NCBI RefSeq assembly: GCF_004762095.1
Contig: NZ_SIJH01000012.1
Coordinates: forward strand, 1 to 64,000
Length of the DNA: 64,000 nt
Direction of reading: 5' to 3'
From: Tabrizicola caldifontis
GTDB lineage: Bacteria > Pseudomonadota > Alphaproteobacteria > Rhodobacterales > Rhodobacteraceae
Positions 53,667 through 63,621 of this stretch are shown here, piece after piece (the first letter of the stretch is position 1; each line of letters begins with the position of its first letter). A model generated the notes under the pieces. It searched no databases. It was not told the DNA's origin and saw only the letters and a list, made by a program, of their open reading frames with translations. The position numbers and the translations under genes are program-made.

Positions 53667-54464
53667 GGCGAGATCCTTGCGGGCTTCGGCCTCGTCCATG
53701 CGGCAGCGCTGTCGGGTCTGTTCCTTGCCCAGCGCGACCTGCAATGTTTCCCCACCCGCCGTGATCCCGCGCCAGAGCATCTGGGCCTGACCGGGGTGGA
53801 GCGGGTGGTCCTGCCGGGTGCAGACGGCGCCGCGGCGGCCCTGTGGTGGTCGGCACCGGCGCCCGGCCGTCCGGCGATCCTGTTTCTGCACGGTAATGCC
53901 GGAAAGATCGCCGACCGGGCAGATCGGCTGGCCTTCTACTAGGGGCGTGGTTACGGGGCAGCCTTCCTGTCATACCGCGGCTATGGCGGCTCGACCGGGC
54001 GGCCGAGTGAGGCGGGGCTGATCAGTGATGCCAGAGCCGCCCATGAATTCGTGGCCGCACGGGGCATTCCCCCGCAACGGATTGCGCTGGTGGGCGAATC
54101 CCTTGGTGCGGCCGTTGCCGTGCAACTGGCTGCACGGGCTCCGGTCGGCGCCGTGGTGCTGGAGTCACCTTTCACCGCCGCGGTCGATCTTGCAGCCGAG
54201 TTCTACCCCTGGGCACCGGTGCAGCTGCTGATGCGCGACCGGTTCCGCAGCCGCGACCTCATGGCCGCCATCGATGCACCGCTGCTTGTCCTGCACGGGG
54301 AACGGGATAAAGTCATCTCCTACCTGCACGGCCGCGCGCTGTTCCGGCTTGCACGCGAACCGAAGACCTTCCTTTCGTTGGGCCCTGTGGGGCACGAGGC
54401 CCTGTCCGAACCTGCCACCTGGACGGCCGGCGCCGATTTTCTGGACGGGCTGTTCCCGCCTTGA
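53667..54464 (+). pseudogene. Alpha/beta hydrolase (COG1073 type) interrupted by an amber stop
   Basis: In one frame the sequence reads a hydrophobic N-terminus (ILAGFGLVHAAALSGLFLAQ), PEHLGLTGVERVVLPG, then ILFLHGNAGKIADRADRL, AFY, a TAG at 53940-53942, and then GRGYGAAFLSYRGYGGSTG, the nucleophile motif GESLGAA and HGERDKVI with the catalytic Asp, ending at 54464. The TAG falls where homologues have a sense codon in the strand before RGYG. No start codon with a ribosome site was found upstream. So the gene is broken, although an ATG at 54051 could express the C-terminal 137 residues with the Ser/Asp/His motifs but without the HGN strand. Confidence 0.8.
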
Positions 54465-54515
54465 CCCTGCCTGCTGCCCGGCCCATCTCTGACGCCTGCA
54501 TCCGACGAGGCCGCC

Positions 54516-55937
54516 ATGAACGACGCTCCCTTCCGACCTTTCGACACCCACCTGGACGAGGCCGCTGCGCTGGCCATCCTGCGCGAGGCGACCGCCGGGG
54601 CCGACGATGGCGAGCTGTTTCTGGAACGCCGCCGAGCCGAGGCGATCGTGCTGGACGATGGGCGCATCAGGCAGGCCACCTATGACGCGAGCCAGGGCTT
54701 CGGCTTGCGCGCGGTCCGTGGCGAGGTCGCGGGCTACGCCCATTCGACCGAGATCAGCGAAACCGCGCTGCGCCGCGCTGCCGAGACGGCCAGGCTGGCG
54801 GTGGGTGCCGGCGGTGGCACGCTGGCCGAGCCGCCGCGCGGCACCAACACGCAGCTTTACCGCGCCGACGACCCGATGGCCGATGCGACCTTCCCGGTGA
54901 AGATTGACCTTCTGCGCGAAATCGACGCCCACGCCCGCAGCCTTGACCCGCGGGTGGTGCAGGTCTCGGCCACCCTGTCCGCCAGCCTGCAAGAGGTGGA
55001 GATCCTGCGCCCCGAGGGCACCCGGCTGGCCGACATCCGCCCGATGGCGCGGCTGAACGTCAGCGTCATCCTGGAAGAAAACGGCCGGCGCGAGACCGGC
55101 GGCATGGGCAAGGGCGGGCGGCACGGGCTGGCGCAACTGATGTCGCCCGACACCTGGAAGCCGATGATCGAGGAGGCCCTGCGCATCGCCCGTGTCAACC
55201 TTGGCGCCGTCGAGGCACCCGCTGGCGTGATGGACGTGGTGCTCGGCCCTGGCTGGCCGGGGATCCTTCTGCACGAGGCCATCGGCCACGGGCTGGAGGG
55301 CGACTTCAACCGCAAGGAAACCTCGGCCTTTGCCGGACTGATGGGGAAACAGATCGCCTCGAAGGGCGTGACTGTCCTGGATGACGGAACAATCCCGGAC
55401 CGCCGCGGCTCGATCACCATCGACGACGAAGGCACGCCCTCGGGCAGGAACGTGCTGATCGAGGACGGGGTGCTGGTGGGCTACATGCAGGACCGGCAGA
55501 ATGCGCGGCTGATGGGGGTGGCCCCCACCGGCAACGGCCGGCGCGAAAGCTTCGCGCATATCCCGATGCCGCGGATGACGAACACCTACATGCTGGCCGG
55601 CAAGGACGACCCGGCCGGCATCCTCGCAAGCCTGAAGGACGGCATCTACGCCGTGGGCTTCGGCGGCGGGCAGGTGGACATCACCTCCGGCAAGTTCGTG
55701 TTCAGCTGCACCGAGGCCTACCGGGTCAGGAACGGCGTGGTGGGCGAGGCGGTGAAGGGCGCGACGCTGATCGGCGACGGGGCCACCGCCCTGAAGGGCA
55801 TCCGCGCCATCGGCAACGACCTGCAGCTCGATCCCGGCATCGGCAACTGCGGCAAGGCCGGGCAATGGGTGCCGGTGGGCGTGGGCCAGCCGACGCTGCT
55901 GATCCAGGGCCTGACGGTCGGCGGCGCGGCGGCCTGA
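54516..55937 (+). CDS. tldD: Metalloprotease TldD
   Basis: 473-residue protein of the TldD/PmbA family, which with TldE cuts small modified peptides and helps degrade antitoxins. Seen: the zinc helix HEAIGHGLEGDF near residue 257 (HExxxH), the C-terminal GFGGGQVDITSGKFVFSCTEAY and KGATLIGDG. No partner tldE is in the window. It begins 51 bases after the pseudogene stop. Confidence 0.94.
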   Translation: MNDAPFRPFDTHLDEAAALAILREATAGADDGELFLERRRAEAIVLDDGRIRQATYDASQGFGLRAVRGEVAGYAHSTEISETALRRAAETARLAVGAGGGTLAEPPRGTNTQLYRADDPMADATFPVKIDLLREIDAHARSLDPRVVQVSATLSASLQEVEILRPEGTRLADIRPMARLNVSVILEENGRRETGGMGKGGRHGLAQLMSPDTWKPMIEEALRIARVNLGAVEAPAGVMDVVLGPGWPGILLHEAIGHGLEGDFNRKETSAFAGLMGKQIASKGVTVLDDGTIPDRRGSITIDDEGTPSGRNVLIEDGVLVGYMQDRQNARLMGVAPTGNGRRESFAHIPMPRMTNTYMLAGKDDPAGILASLKDGIYAVGFGGGQVDITSGKFVFSCTEAYRVRNGVVGEAVKGATLIGDGATALKGIRAIGNDLQLDPGIGNCGKAGQWVPVGVGQPTLLIQGLTVGGAAA

Positions 55938-55955
55938 CCGGCAGGGACGACCCGC

Positions 55956-56783
55956 TCAGGCCAACTGCCGCGCCTTGCGGAAATGGGCCCTTGCCCAGCG
56001 CAGGAACGGGGCGATGCGCGGATGGGTCGCCTCGTCCCGGTCGGCCAGCAGCCAGACCGGCGTCGCCTCGGGCACCGGCAGATCCAGCCGCTGCACCCGC
56101 CCGTCCGCCAGCCTTTCCGGCAAAAGCGCCACCCCCTGCCCGCGCGCGCAGGCCTCCAGCATCGCCAGCGGGCTTGAGGACATCAGCGCCACCGTCCCGC
56201 CCTGCGCGGCAAGCCAGGCATAGACCGGCACCCGCGCCAGCGAGCCCGAGGCGACGATCACCCGATGCCCGGCCAGGGTCCCGACCACCGGGTGCCGGCG
56301 AAGATAGTCCGGCGCGGCGAACAGCGCACAGTCGAGCTGGCCGATCCGCTCTCCCGCCGTGCCTTCGGGCGGGGTCTCGAAGGGCGAGACAAGGACGTCA
56401 TAGCTCGACCGCGGCAGGGTGAAGAGATCGTCATGCACCGAATGGTCTGCCGGCTGGCCCTGCGCTGCGGACCATTCCGGCAGGGCATCGGCCAGGAACA
56501 GCCGCGCCGTCACCTCGCAACTGGCGATCCGCAAGGGCGCGGGCAGCGCCTCGGTCCGGGCGAAGGCGCGGGCCATCTGGCGGGCGGCGGCCACCAGCGC
56601 CGCGCCGCGCGGGGTGAGGCCACCGTCGGGGCCGAACACCGGCCGCCCCCCGGCCTCAACCGCCGCGATCCGGCGCGACATGGTGGACTGGCTGACCCCC
56701 AACACCCGCGCCGCCGCCGAGAGGCTGCCGGCTTCGTGCACCGCCAGCACCCAGCGCGCCTGGTTCCAGTCGGGGTCGGACAT
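55956..56783 (-). CDS. LysR-family transcriptional regulator
   Basis: 275-residue regulator: N-terminal winged helix-turn-helix (AARVLGVSQSTMSRRIAAVE, about residues 20-45) and a substrate-binding domain of about 180 residues. The ATG at 56783 (MSDPDWNQARWVLAV) gives the family start. It is divergent from the arylamine N-acetyltransferase gene by 103 bases, the usual arrangement for a LysR protein and its target, so it probably controls that gene. The effector is unknown. Confidence 0.85.
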   Translation of the reverse strand: MSDPDWNQARWVLAVHEAGSLSAAARVLGVSQSTMSRRIAAVEAGGRPVFGPDGGLTPRGAALVAAARQMARAFARTEALPAPLRIASCEVTARLFLADALPEWSAAQGQPADHSVHDDLFTLPRSSYDVLVSPFETPPEGTAGERIGQLDCALFAAPDYLRRHPVVGTLAGHRVIVASGSLARVPVYAWLAAQGGTVALMSSSPLAMLEACARGQGVALLPERLADGRVQRLDLPVPEATPVWLLADRDEATHPRIAPFLRWARAHFRKARQLA

Positions 56784-56886
56784 CGCGGCCAAGCCATGCG
56801 AAAACGGATGGACCCCTGCACTATCGCGGATGGACCCTTGACCGTCGATCCGGCATCCCGCCGCCGTCCAATCCACGGAGCCCGAC

Positions 56887-57693
56887 ATGTTCGACCTTGA
56901 CGCCTATCTCTCCCGCATCGGCCACCGCGCCGCGGCCCCGGGCCTTGCCGCCCTGGCCGCCCTGCAACGCGCGCAAATGGCCGCCATTCCCTTCGAGAAC
57001 ACCGACCCCTTCCTCGGCCGCCTGCCCGACCTTGCGCCGGATGCGCTGTGGCGGAAGCTGGTGCTCGACCGTCGCGGCGGCTACTGCCTGGAACTCAACG
57101 CGCTGTTCGGCGCGGCACTGGCGGCGCTGGGCTACACGGCGCAGCCGATCCTCGGCCGGGTGCGCATGGGTGCCCCGGTCGACGGGCCGCGGGCGCATCT
57201 GGCCTGGCTCGTGCGGCTGGACGGGGCGGATTATCTGGCCGACACCGGTTTTGGCGGCCCCGGTCCCGACCAACCCCTGCGGCTGCACCGGGCCGAACGG
57301 GTGGAAACCGCGCTTGGCGCCTTCCGGCTGCGGCCCGAGCCCGGCTCGGGCGAATGGGTGCTGGAACGCGAGACCGACTCCGGCTGGTTCGCGCTTTACG
57401 GCTTCGACCGCCAGCCCCCGGCCAAGGGCGAGATCGAGGCCGCCAACCGGATCTGCGCCCTGTCGGACCGCTCGCCCTTCCCGGCCAACCTGATGCTGTT
57501 CCGCATCGCAGATGGCGCGCGGGCCGGGCTGATGAACCTGCGCCTGACCCAGGGCGACAGCGCGCGCCGGATCGAGGGCTACGAGGATTTCCGCCAGGTC
57601 CTGACCCGGACCTTCGCCCTGCCCGAGGCGCCCGACCAGATGCGCGCGCTATGGGACCGGCTGGTCACGCTGCCCGAGCCGGCCGAGGCCTAG
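56887..57693 (+). CDS. Arylamine N-acetyltransferase
   Basis: 268-residue enzyme that moves acetyl from acetyl-CoA to arylamines or hydrazines. The catalytic triad is visible: Cys67 in [10 protein letters not shown], His104 in [10 protein letters not shown] and Asp119 in [20 protein letters not shown] at the N-terminus is also typical. Its TAG stop shares CTAG with the stop of the convergent tex gene. Possible natural substrates include anthranilate-type arylamines, in view of the nearby aminobenzoate-CoA ligase, but that is speculative. Confidence 0.92.
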   Translation: MFDLDAYLSRIGHRAAAPGLAALAALQRAQMAAIPFENTDPFLGRLPDLAPDALWRKLVLDRRGGYCLELNALFGAALAALGYTAQPILGRVRMGAPVDGPRAHLAWLVRLDGADYLADTGFGGPGPDQPLRLHRAERVETALGAFRLRPEPGSGEWVLERETDSGWFALYGFDRQPPAKGEIEAANRICALSDRSPFPANLMLFRIADGARAGLMNLRLTQGDSARRIEGYEDFRQVLTRTFALPEAPDQMRALWDRLVTLPEPAEA

Positions 57694-59990
57694 CGGCCGA
57701 ACTTGCCCTTCAGCGCCTCGGCAAAGGCGTTGCCCCCGCCCTGCGGCCCGGCCTGCATCGGCCCCCGCGCGGGTTTGCCTGGGGCCGGGCCGCGCTCGCG
57801 CGACTGGTCGCGGGCCGAGGCGCCGCCGTCCGACTTCATCGACAGGCCGATCCGCTTGCGCGGCACATCGACCTCGACCACCCGGACGCGCACCACATCG
57901 CCCGCCTTCACCACGGCATGGGGATCCTTCACGAAGCTGTCGGACAACTGGCTGACATGGACAAGGCCGTCCTGATGCACACCGATGTCCACGAAGGCGC
58001 CGAAGGCCGCGACGTTGGTGACGGTGCCTTCCAGCACCATGCCGGGTTTGAGGTCGGTGATCTCGTTCACCCCTTCGCTGAAGGTCGCCGTCCTGAAACT
58101 GGGCCGGGGGTCGCGGCCCGGCTTTTCCAGTTCGGCCAGGATGTCCTTCACCGTCGGCAGGCCGAAGCGGTCGTCCACGAAGTCCGCCGGGTTCAGCCGC
58201 TTCAGCGCCGCGCCGTCGCCCATAAGGCTGCGGATGTCGCGCCCGCAGGCGGCGACGATCTTCCGGGCCACGTCATAGGCTTCCGGATGGACAGAGGAGG
58301 CATCCAGCGGCTCGGCCCCGTCACGGATCCGTAGGAAGCCTGCCGCCTGTTCGAAGGCCTTCGGCCCGAGCCGCGGCACCTTGAGCAGATCCTTCCGCGT
58401 CGCGAAGGGTCCGTTCTGGTCGCGGTGCGCGACGATGGCCTCGGCCAGGCCCGGTCCGACGCCAGAAACCCGCGCCAGAAGGGGGGCAGAGGCGGTGTTG
58501 AGGTCCACCCCCACCGCGTTCACCGCGTCCTCGACCACCGCATCCAGCACCTTCGCCAGCCGGTGCTGGTCCACGTCGTGCTGATATTGGCCGACGCCGA
58601 TCGCCTTGGGTTCGATCTTCACCAGTTCGGCCAGCGGGTCCTGCAGGCGCCGGGCAATCGAGACCGCGCCGCGCAGGGACACGTCCAAGTCGGGGAACTC
58701 GCGCGCAGCCAGTTCCGAAGCGGAATAGACCGAGGCCCCGGCCTCCGAGACCACCACCTTGACCGGCTTCTCCGCACCCGCGGGCAGCAGCGCCAGAAGG
58801 TCCGCCACCAGCTTTTCCGTCTCGCGGCTGGCAGTGCCGTTGCCGATGGCGATGAGTTTGACGCCATGCGCGCCGATCAGCCGGGCAAGCGTCATCTGCG
58901 CGCCCTTCACGTCGAGCTTCGGCTGGAAGGGGTAGATCGTGTCGGTCGCCACCAGCTTGCCGGTGGCATCGACCACCGCGACCTTGACACCGGTGCGGAT
59001 GCCGGGGTCGAGGCCCATCGTCGCCTTGCCCCCGGCCGGGGCCGCCAGCAGCAAGTCCTTCAGGTTGCGCGCGAAAACCCGGATCGCCTCGGCCTCGGCC
59101 GCCTCGCGCAACTCGGCCATCAGGTCCAGCGTCAGCGAGGTGCGGATCTTCACCCGCCAGGCCCACGCGGCCGCCTCGCGCAGCCAGCGGTCCCCCGGCC
59201 CGTTGCCACCGGCCCCCACCGCAGCACCGCAGGCCCGTTCCGCCGGGCTTTCGCCGCGCGGGCTGTCGGCATCCACATCAAGGTCCAGCGTCAGAACCTC
59301 TTCGTTGCGGCCGCGGAACATGGCCAGCGCACGGTGGCTGGGCACGCGCGAGAAGTCCTCGGAATGGGCGAAGTAATCGGCGAACTTCGTACCCGCGGCC
59401 TCTTTCCCCGGCACGACCTTCGCCGAAAGCTTGCCCACCTTGCGCATGTGGTCGCGCAGCCGGCCAAGCAGCCCCGCATCCTCGGCCAGGCCTTCCGCCA
59501 GGATGTCGCGCGCACCTTCCAGCGCCGACTTGGCGTCGGGAAAGCCTTCCGAAAGGAAGCCAGAGGCCAGCGCCACCGGATCAGCGGCGCGGTCGGCGAG
59601 GATAGCGTCCAGCAGACCCTGCAAGCCGGCCTCGCGCGCGATCATCGCCTTGGTGCGGCGCTTGGGCTTGTAAGGCAGGTAGATGTCCTCAAGCTCGGCC
59701 TTGGTCGCCGCCCCGGCAATCGCGCGCGCCAGGTCGTCGGTCATCTTGCCTTGCCCGGTAATGGACTCGGCAATCGCCGCCCGCCGCGCCTCGAGCTCGC
59801 GCAGATAGCCCAGCCGTTCCTCCAGCCGGCGCAGCTGGCTGTCGTCGAGGCCCCCCGTCACCTCCTTGCGGTAGCGCGCGACGAAGGGGACCGTGGCGCC
59901 GCCATCCAGAAGCTCGATTGCCGCGGTCACCTGCTGGGGCGTGGCCCCGATCTCGGCGGCGATCAGGCTGGGGATGCGGGTCAGGCTCAT
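57690..59990 (-). CDS. tex: Tex-type RNA-binding transcription accessory protein
   Basis: 766-residue protein: N-terminal Tex helices ([17 protein letters not shown]), a YqgF-like domain ([17 protein letters not shown] near residue 320), helix-hairpin-helix motifs ([18 protein letters not shown]), and a C-terminal S1 RNA-binding domain ([29 protein letters not shown]). A basic low-complexity tail follows. Tex acts in transcription and RNA processing. It is convergent with the NAT gene, with overlapping stops, and lies 81 bases beyond the CoA ligase. Confidence 0.95.
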   Translation of the reverse strand: MSLTRIPSLIAAEIGATPQQVTAAIELLDGGATVPFVARYRKEVTGGLDDSQLRRLEERLGYLRELEARRAAIAESITGQGKMTDDLARAIAGAATKAELEDIYLPYKPKRRTKAMIAREAGLQGLLDAILADRAADPVALASGFLSEGFPDAKSALEGARDILAEGLAEDAGLLGRLRDHMRKVGKLSAKVVPGKEAAGTKFADYFAHSEDFSRVPSHRALAMFRGRNEEVLTLDLDVDADSPRGESPAERACGAAVGAGGNGPGDRWLREAAAWAWRVKIRTSLTLDLMAELREAAEAEAIRVFARNLKDLLLAAPAGGKATMGLDPGIRTGVKVAVVDATGKLVATDTIYPFQPKLDVKGAQMTLARLIGAHGVKLIAIGNGTASRETEKLVADLLALLPAGAEKPVKVVVSEAGASVYSASELAAREFPDLDVSLRGAVSIARRLQDPLAELVKIEPKAIGVGQYQHDVDQHRLAKVLDAVVEDAVNAVGVDLNTASAPLLARVSGVGPGLAEAIVAHRDQNGPFATRKDLLKVPRLGPKAFEQAAGFLRIRDGAEPLDASSVHPEAYDVARKIVAACGRDIRSLMGDGAALKRLNPADFVDDRFGLPTVKDILAELEKPGRDPRPSFRTATFSEGVNEITDLKPGMVLEGTVTNVAAFGAFVDIGVHQDGLVHVSQLSDSFVKDPHAVVKAGDVVRVRVVEVDVPRKRIGLSMKSDGGASARDQSRERGPAPGKPARGPMQAGPQGGGNAFAEALKGKFGR

Positions 59991-60071
59991 GGGATTCCTC
60001 TTCGGTCAGGGGAGCGCACCTTAGACGCGGCCCCTTGCCGGGTGAAGCCCGCCAGGCAGGGAACCGCGCAA

Positions 60072-61697
60072 TCAGCCTGCCGCCCCCTGCCGCAGCCGGA
60101 AGCGCTGGATCTTTCCAGTCTGGGTCTTGGGCAGGGCGTCGGCAAAGACCACGCGGCGAGGATACTTGTAGGGCGCGATGACCTTCTTCACATGGTCCTG
60201 CAACAGCTTGACCATCAGCGCGTCGCCCGTAGCGCCCGGCGCAAGCACGACATGCGCCTCGACAATCATGCCTCTTTCCTCATCCGGGGCGCCGATCACC
60301 GCGCATTCCGCGACCTGGGGATGCGACAGCAGCGCCGCCTCCACCTCTGGCCCGGCGATGTTGTAGCCGGCGCTGACGATCATGTCGTCCGATCGGGCGG
60401 CAAAGTGGAAGCGGCCCTCGTCGTCCTGCCAGAAGCTGTCGCCGGTCAGGTTCCAGCCGTCCTGCACATACTTGGCCTGCCGCGCGTCGGCCATGTAGCG
60501 GCATCCGGTGGGGCCGCGCACGGCCAGTCGCCCGACCTCTCCACTTGGCAGTTCTGCCATGTCGGGGCCGACGATTCGTGCCTGATAGCCGGTTACCGGG
60601 CGGCCGGTGCAGGCAGGGCGGTGATCGTCGAAACGGTTGGTGATGAAGATGTGCAGCATCTCGGTCGCCCCGATCCCGTCCAGCATCGGCTTGCCGGTTC
60701 GGGGCATCCATTCCTCATAGACCGGCGCGGGCAGGGTCTCGCCCGCACTGACGGCGGCGCGCAACGACGACAGATCGGCACCGTCCTCCATCGCCTTCAG
60801 CATCGCGCGATAGGCGGTTGGGGCGGTGAAACAGACCGTGGCACGATGGGTCTGGATGATCTCGACCATGTTGGCGGGGCTGGCCTGTTCCAGAAGTGCC
60901 GCCGCTGCCCCGAAGCGCAGGGGAAAGATCGCAAGACCGCCAAGGCCGAAGGTAAAGGCAAGGGGAGGGCTGCCCACAAACACATCCTCGGGCGTGACAC
61001 CCAGCACTTCCTTTGCATAACCGTCTGCAATGATCAGAAGATCGCGGTGGAAATGCATCGTCGCCTTGGGCTCGCCCGTTGTGCCGCTGGTGAAACCCAG
61101 AAGCGCCACGTCGTCGCGCCCCGTGGGCGGCGGCGTGAAGCGGACAGGTTTCGACAGGGCGGCGCGGTCAAGTTCCGCGTCATGGTTCGCCGTGCCGTCC
61201 AAGCCCACCACGGTCTTCAGGAACCGCGAGGTCTTGGCGCAAGAGACCAACTCCTCCATCAGCCGCGTGTCGCAAAGCGCAAGCGCGATTTCCGCCTTGT
61301 CCACTATGGCCGACAGTTCACCCGCACGCAGCATCGGCATGGTGTTGACGACAACCGCCCCGGCCTTAGTCGCCGCGAGCCAGCAGGCGACCATCGCCGG
61401 GTTGTTGGCCGACCTGATCAGCACCCGGTTGCCCGGCTTCACGCCGTAGTCGCTGACCAGCGCATGGGCGATGCGGTTGGTCCAGTCGGTCAGTTCCTTG
61501 TAGGTCCGCTGACGGCCGTTGCCGATCAGCGCCACATGGTCGCCGAAGCCGCGCTCCACCATGCGGTCGGTCAGTTCGACCGCCGCATTCAGCCAGTCGG
61601 GATAGGAAAACCCGTTCAGAAGCAGATCGGGCCACTGGTCGGCCGGCGGCAGCCGGTCGCGGGTAAAGCCGTCCGTGTGCCCCGAAGGTCCAAGCAT
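60072..61697 (-). CDS. Aromatic acid-CoA ligase, 2-aminobenzoate-CoA ligase type
   Basis: 541-residue AMP-forming acyl-CoA synthetase. Seen: the P-loop-like motif LGFTSGTTGEPKATMHFH, FTAPTAYRAM, GATEMLHIF, the hinge RSDDMIVSAGYNIAGPEVE and the catalytic Lys in KTQTGKIQRF. Family similarity is to benzoate/2-aminobenzoate-CoA ligases. Its neighbour is tryptophan 2,3-dioxygenase, which starts the route from tryptophan to anthranilate, so activation of anthranilate to anthranilyl-CoA is likely. GGGAGG precedes the ATG at 61697. Confidence 0.83.
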   Translation of the reverse strand: MLGPSGHTDGFTRDRLPPADQWPDLLLNGFSYPDWLNAAVELTDRMVERGFGDHVALIGNGRQRTYKELTDWTNRIAHALVSDYGVKPGNRVLIRSANNPAMVACWLAATKAGAVVVNTMPMLRAGELSAIVDKAEIALALCDTRLMEELVSCAKTSRFLKTVVGLDGTANHDAELDRAALSKPVRFTPPPTGRDDVALLGFTSGTTGEPKATMHFHRDLLIIADGYAKEVLGVTPEDVFVGSPPLAFTFGLGGLAIFPLRFGAAAALLEQASPANMVEIIQTHRATVCFTAPTAYRAMLKAMEDGADLSSLRAAVSAGETLPAPVYEEWMPRTGKPMLDGIGATEMLHIFITNRFDDHRPACTGRPVTGYQARIVGPDMAELPSGEVGRLAVRGPTGCRYMADARQAKYVQDGWNLTGDSFWQDDEGRFHFAARSDDMIVSAGYNIAGPEVEAALLSHPQVAECAVIGAPDEERGMIVEAHVVLAPGATGDALMVKLLQDHVKKVIAPYKYPRRVVFADALPKTQTGKIQRFRLRQGAAG

Positions 61698-61734
61698 GTC
61701 GTCCTCCCTTGTCGCCGGGTCGCCCCGGCCCTGT

Positions 61735-62565
61735 TCACAGCGCCGTGCGGACGCGCCAAAGCTCCGGGAACAGTTCGACCTCCAGCATCCGCCGCAGATA
61801 GCTGATGCCCGCCGTCCCACCCGTGCCACGCTTGAAGCCGATCACCCGTTCGACCGTGGTGACGTGATTGAAGCGCCAGCGGCGGAAGTAATCCTCGAAA
61901 TCCACCAGCTTCTCGGCCATCTCGTAGGCTTCCCAATGGGCGGCGGGGTCGCGATAGACGATCTCCCATAGGGCGGTCACTTGCGGATCAGCCTCCCAGG
62001 GCTGGCGGACATCCCGGGTCAGGACATGCGCCGGGACCGGCAGGCCCAAGCGCGCCAGCCGCCGCAGCACCTCGTCGTACAGCGTGGGGCGAGCGAGTTC
62101 CGCCTCCAGCTTCTCCAGGATGTCGGGCCGGTGCGCATGGGGCTTCAGCATCGCCGCGTTCCGGTTGCCCACCGCATATTCAATCAGCCGGTATTGCCAG
62201 GACTGGAAGCCCGAGCTTTGCCCCAGATCGTCGCGGAAGCGCGTATATTCCGAGGGCGTCATCGTGCGCAGCACGTCCCAGGCGGAATTGAGCTGTTCGA
62301 AGATCCGGGCAATGCGGGCCAGCATCTTCGACGCCTCGGCCATGCGGTCGGCGGCAATGGCGCGGCGGGCCGCGTCCATTTCGTAAAGCGCCAGCTTCAT
62401 CCAGAGTTCCGAGGTCTGGTGCTGGATGATGAACAGCATCTCGTCATGCGCGGGCGACAGCGGATGCTGCGCGGTCAGGATCTGGTCGATCCCTAGATAG
62501 TCGCCATAGGACATGCGCCGCCGGAAATCGGTTTCCGCGCCGTCGGTGGAAGGGTTGTAGGTCAT
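61735..62565 (-). CDS. kynA: Tryptophan 2,3-dioxygenase
   Basis: 276-residue heme dioxygenase that opens the indole ring of L-tryptophan to N-formylkynurenine. Seen: [27 protein letters not shown] with a substrate-site His, [15 protein letters not shown], and the heme-His region [26 protein letters not shown]. It lies 37 bases before the CoA ligase on the same strand. kynB and kynU, needed to reach anthranilate, are not within the window. Confidence 0.95.
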   Translation of the reverse strand: MTYNPSTDGAETDFRRRMSYGDYLGIDQILTAQHPLSPAHDEMLFIIQHQTSELWMKLALYEMDAARRAIAADRMAEASKMLARIARIFEQLNSAWDVLRTMTPSEYTRFRDDLGQSSGFQSWQYRLIEYAVGNRNAAMLKPHAHRPDILEKLEAELARPTLYDEVLRRLARLGLPVPAHVLTRDVRQPWEADPQVTALWEIVYRDPAAHWEAYEMAEKLVDFEDYFRRWRFNHVTTVERVIGFKRGTGGTAGISYLRRMLEVELFPELWRVRTAL

Positions 62566-62812
62566 GGGTTGCCTCGGTCGCTGAAGAAAGTTTCAGACGC
62601 GGGCGGCACCCTTCCGGGATAGAACCGACAGCATCCCCATCTTGCGCCAGACCGCGACCCAGCCCGCATGGCGGCAGACCACCGGCAAGGCACGAGCCTC
62701 GCGCCGGGTCTGTACGTTCCTCTGTGGCGCGGGCTTCAGCATGGCACCCCGGGGGTTGATGGTCAGCAGGCTAACCGCTGGCCGATGAATTTCAAGTTCG
62801 AAATACCGCCGA

Positions 62813-63217
62813 TCAAGGGATCACGGCGGTGGCCTCGATCTCCACCTTCGCCCTGTCCTCGACCAGCGCCACAACCTGCACCAGCGCCATGGCCGGGTAA
62901 TGCCGCCCGATCACCGACTTGTATATGCGCCCAAGCTCTTTCAGGTTGGCCAGGTATTCCCGCTTGTCGGTGACATACCAGGTCAGCCGGACAAGGTGTT
63001 CCGGCCCCGCCCCGGCGCAGGCCAGCACCTCGACGATGCTTTTCAGCGCCTGTTCCACCTGGCCCGCGAAATCGTCGGTCTCGAAGACCTGGTCCGCGTT
63101 CCAGCCGATGATGCCGCCGGTAAACACCATCCGACCGGTGGCGGCGACGCCGTTGGAATAGCCGATGGCGGGTTTCCAGTGCGCGGGATGCAGGAACTGG
63201 TGGGGGCTCTGGGTCAT
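62813..63217 (-). CDS. RidA/YjgF/YER057c-family protein
   Basis: 134-residue protein of the RidA fold. Seen: PAIGYSNGVAATGRMVFTGGIIGWN, VRLTWYVTDKREY and VQVVALVEDRAKVEIEATAV. RidA proteins hydrolyse reactive imines or enamines; many pathway-specific members act in aromatic catabolism, and a role on an imine-like intermediate of anthranilyl-CoA breakdown is inferred. Its ATG overlaps the stop of the thioesterase gene. Confidence 0.88.
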   Translation of the reverse strand: MTQSPHQFLHPAHWKPAIGYSNGVAATGRMVFTGGIIGWNADQVFETDDFAGQVEQALKSIVEVLACAGAGPEHLVRLTWYVTDKREYLANLKELGRIYKSVIGRHYPAMALVQVVALVEDRAKVEIEATAVIP

Positions 63218-63621
63218 GCGTCCTCCAGATGGGCGGCAAGGGTGGTGCGGATGGCGTCCGGCCAGCGGCCGGGGCGGTGGTCGGGGCCAAGCCAGACCAG
63301 GGTCAGCCGGGCAGTCAGACGATGCTGCCCGGCGCAGCGGGCCTCCAGCCGAAAGGTGGCAGAAGAGGCGCCCAGCCGTTCCGCATCCAGCGTCCAGTCC
63401 AGCACCTCGCCCAGCCGCGAGGGCGCCTTGAAATCGGTTTCCACCCGGGCGGTCGGCACGCCGATGCCGTCGGCCATCATCGCGTGGTAGGAATAGCCGA
63501 CCACCTCGCGGAAGAAGTTCTCCATGACCGAGTTGGTCATCTCGAAATAGCGCGGGTAGAAGACGATCCCGGCCGGGTCGCAATGGTTGAACTCGATGCG
63601 GATCTGGCGACGGTAGGTCAT
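63214..63621 (-). CDS. 4-hydroxybenzoyl-CoA-type thioesterase (hotdog fold)
   Basis: 135-residue hotdog-fold thioesterase. Seen: the active-site segment [19 protein letters not shown], where the Asp is catalytic in the 4-hydroxybenzoyl-CoA thioesterase class. It would free a CoA ester in the aromatic pathway. It overlaps both neighbours by 4 bases: the acyl-CoA dehydrogenase upstream and RidA downstream, so the three are co-translated. Confidence 0.9.
   Translation of the reverse strand: MTYRRQIRIEFNHCDPAGIVFYPRYFEMTNSVMENFFREVVGYSYHAMMADGIGVPTARVETDFKAPSRLGEVLDWTLDAERLGASSATFRLEARCAGQHRLTARLTLVWLGPDHRPGRWPDAIRTTLAAHLEDA

Noticed and set aside
58425-61805. 1126-codon plus-strand open frame across tex, CoA ligase and the kynA border
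   Set aside because: It crosses three well-supported minus-strand genes and has no recognisable domain.
62593-62742. A 49-codon minus-strand ORF between kynA and RidA
   Set aside because: It has no convincing ribosome site or recognisable pattern, and short open frames are frequent in GC-rich DNA.
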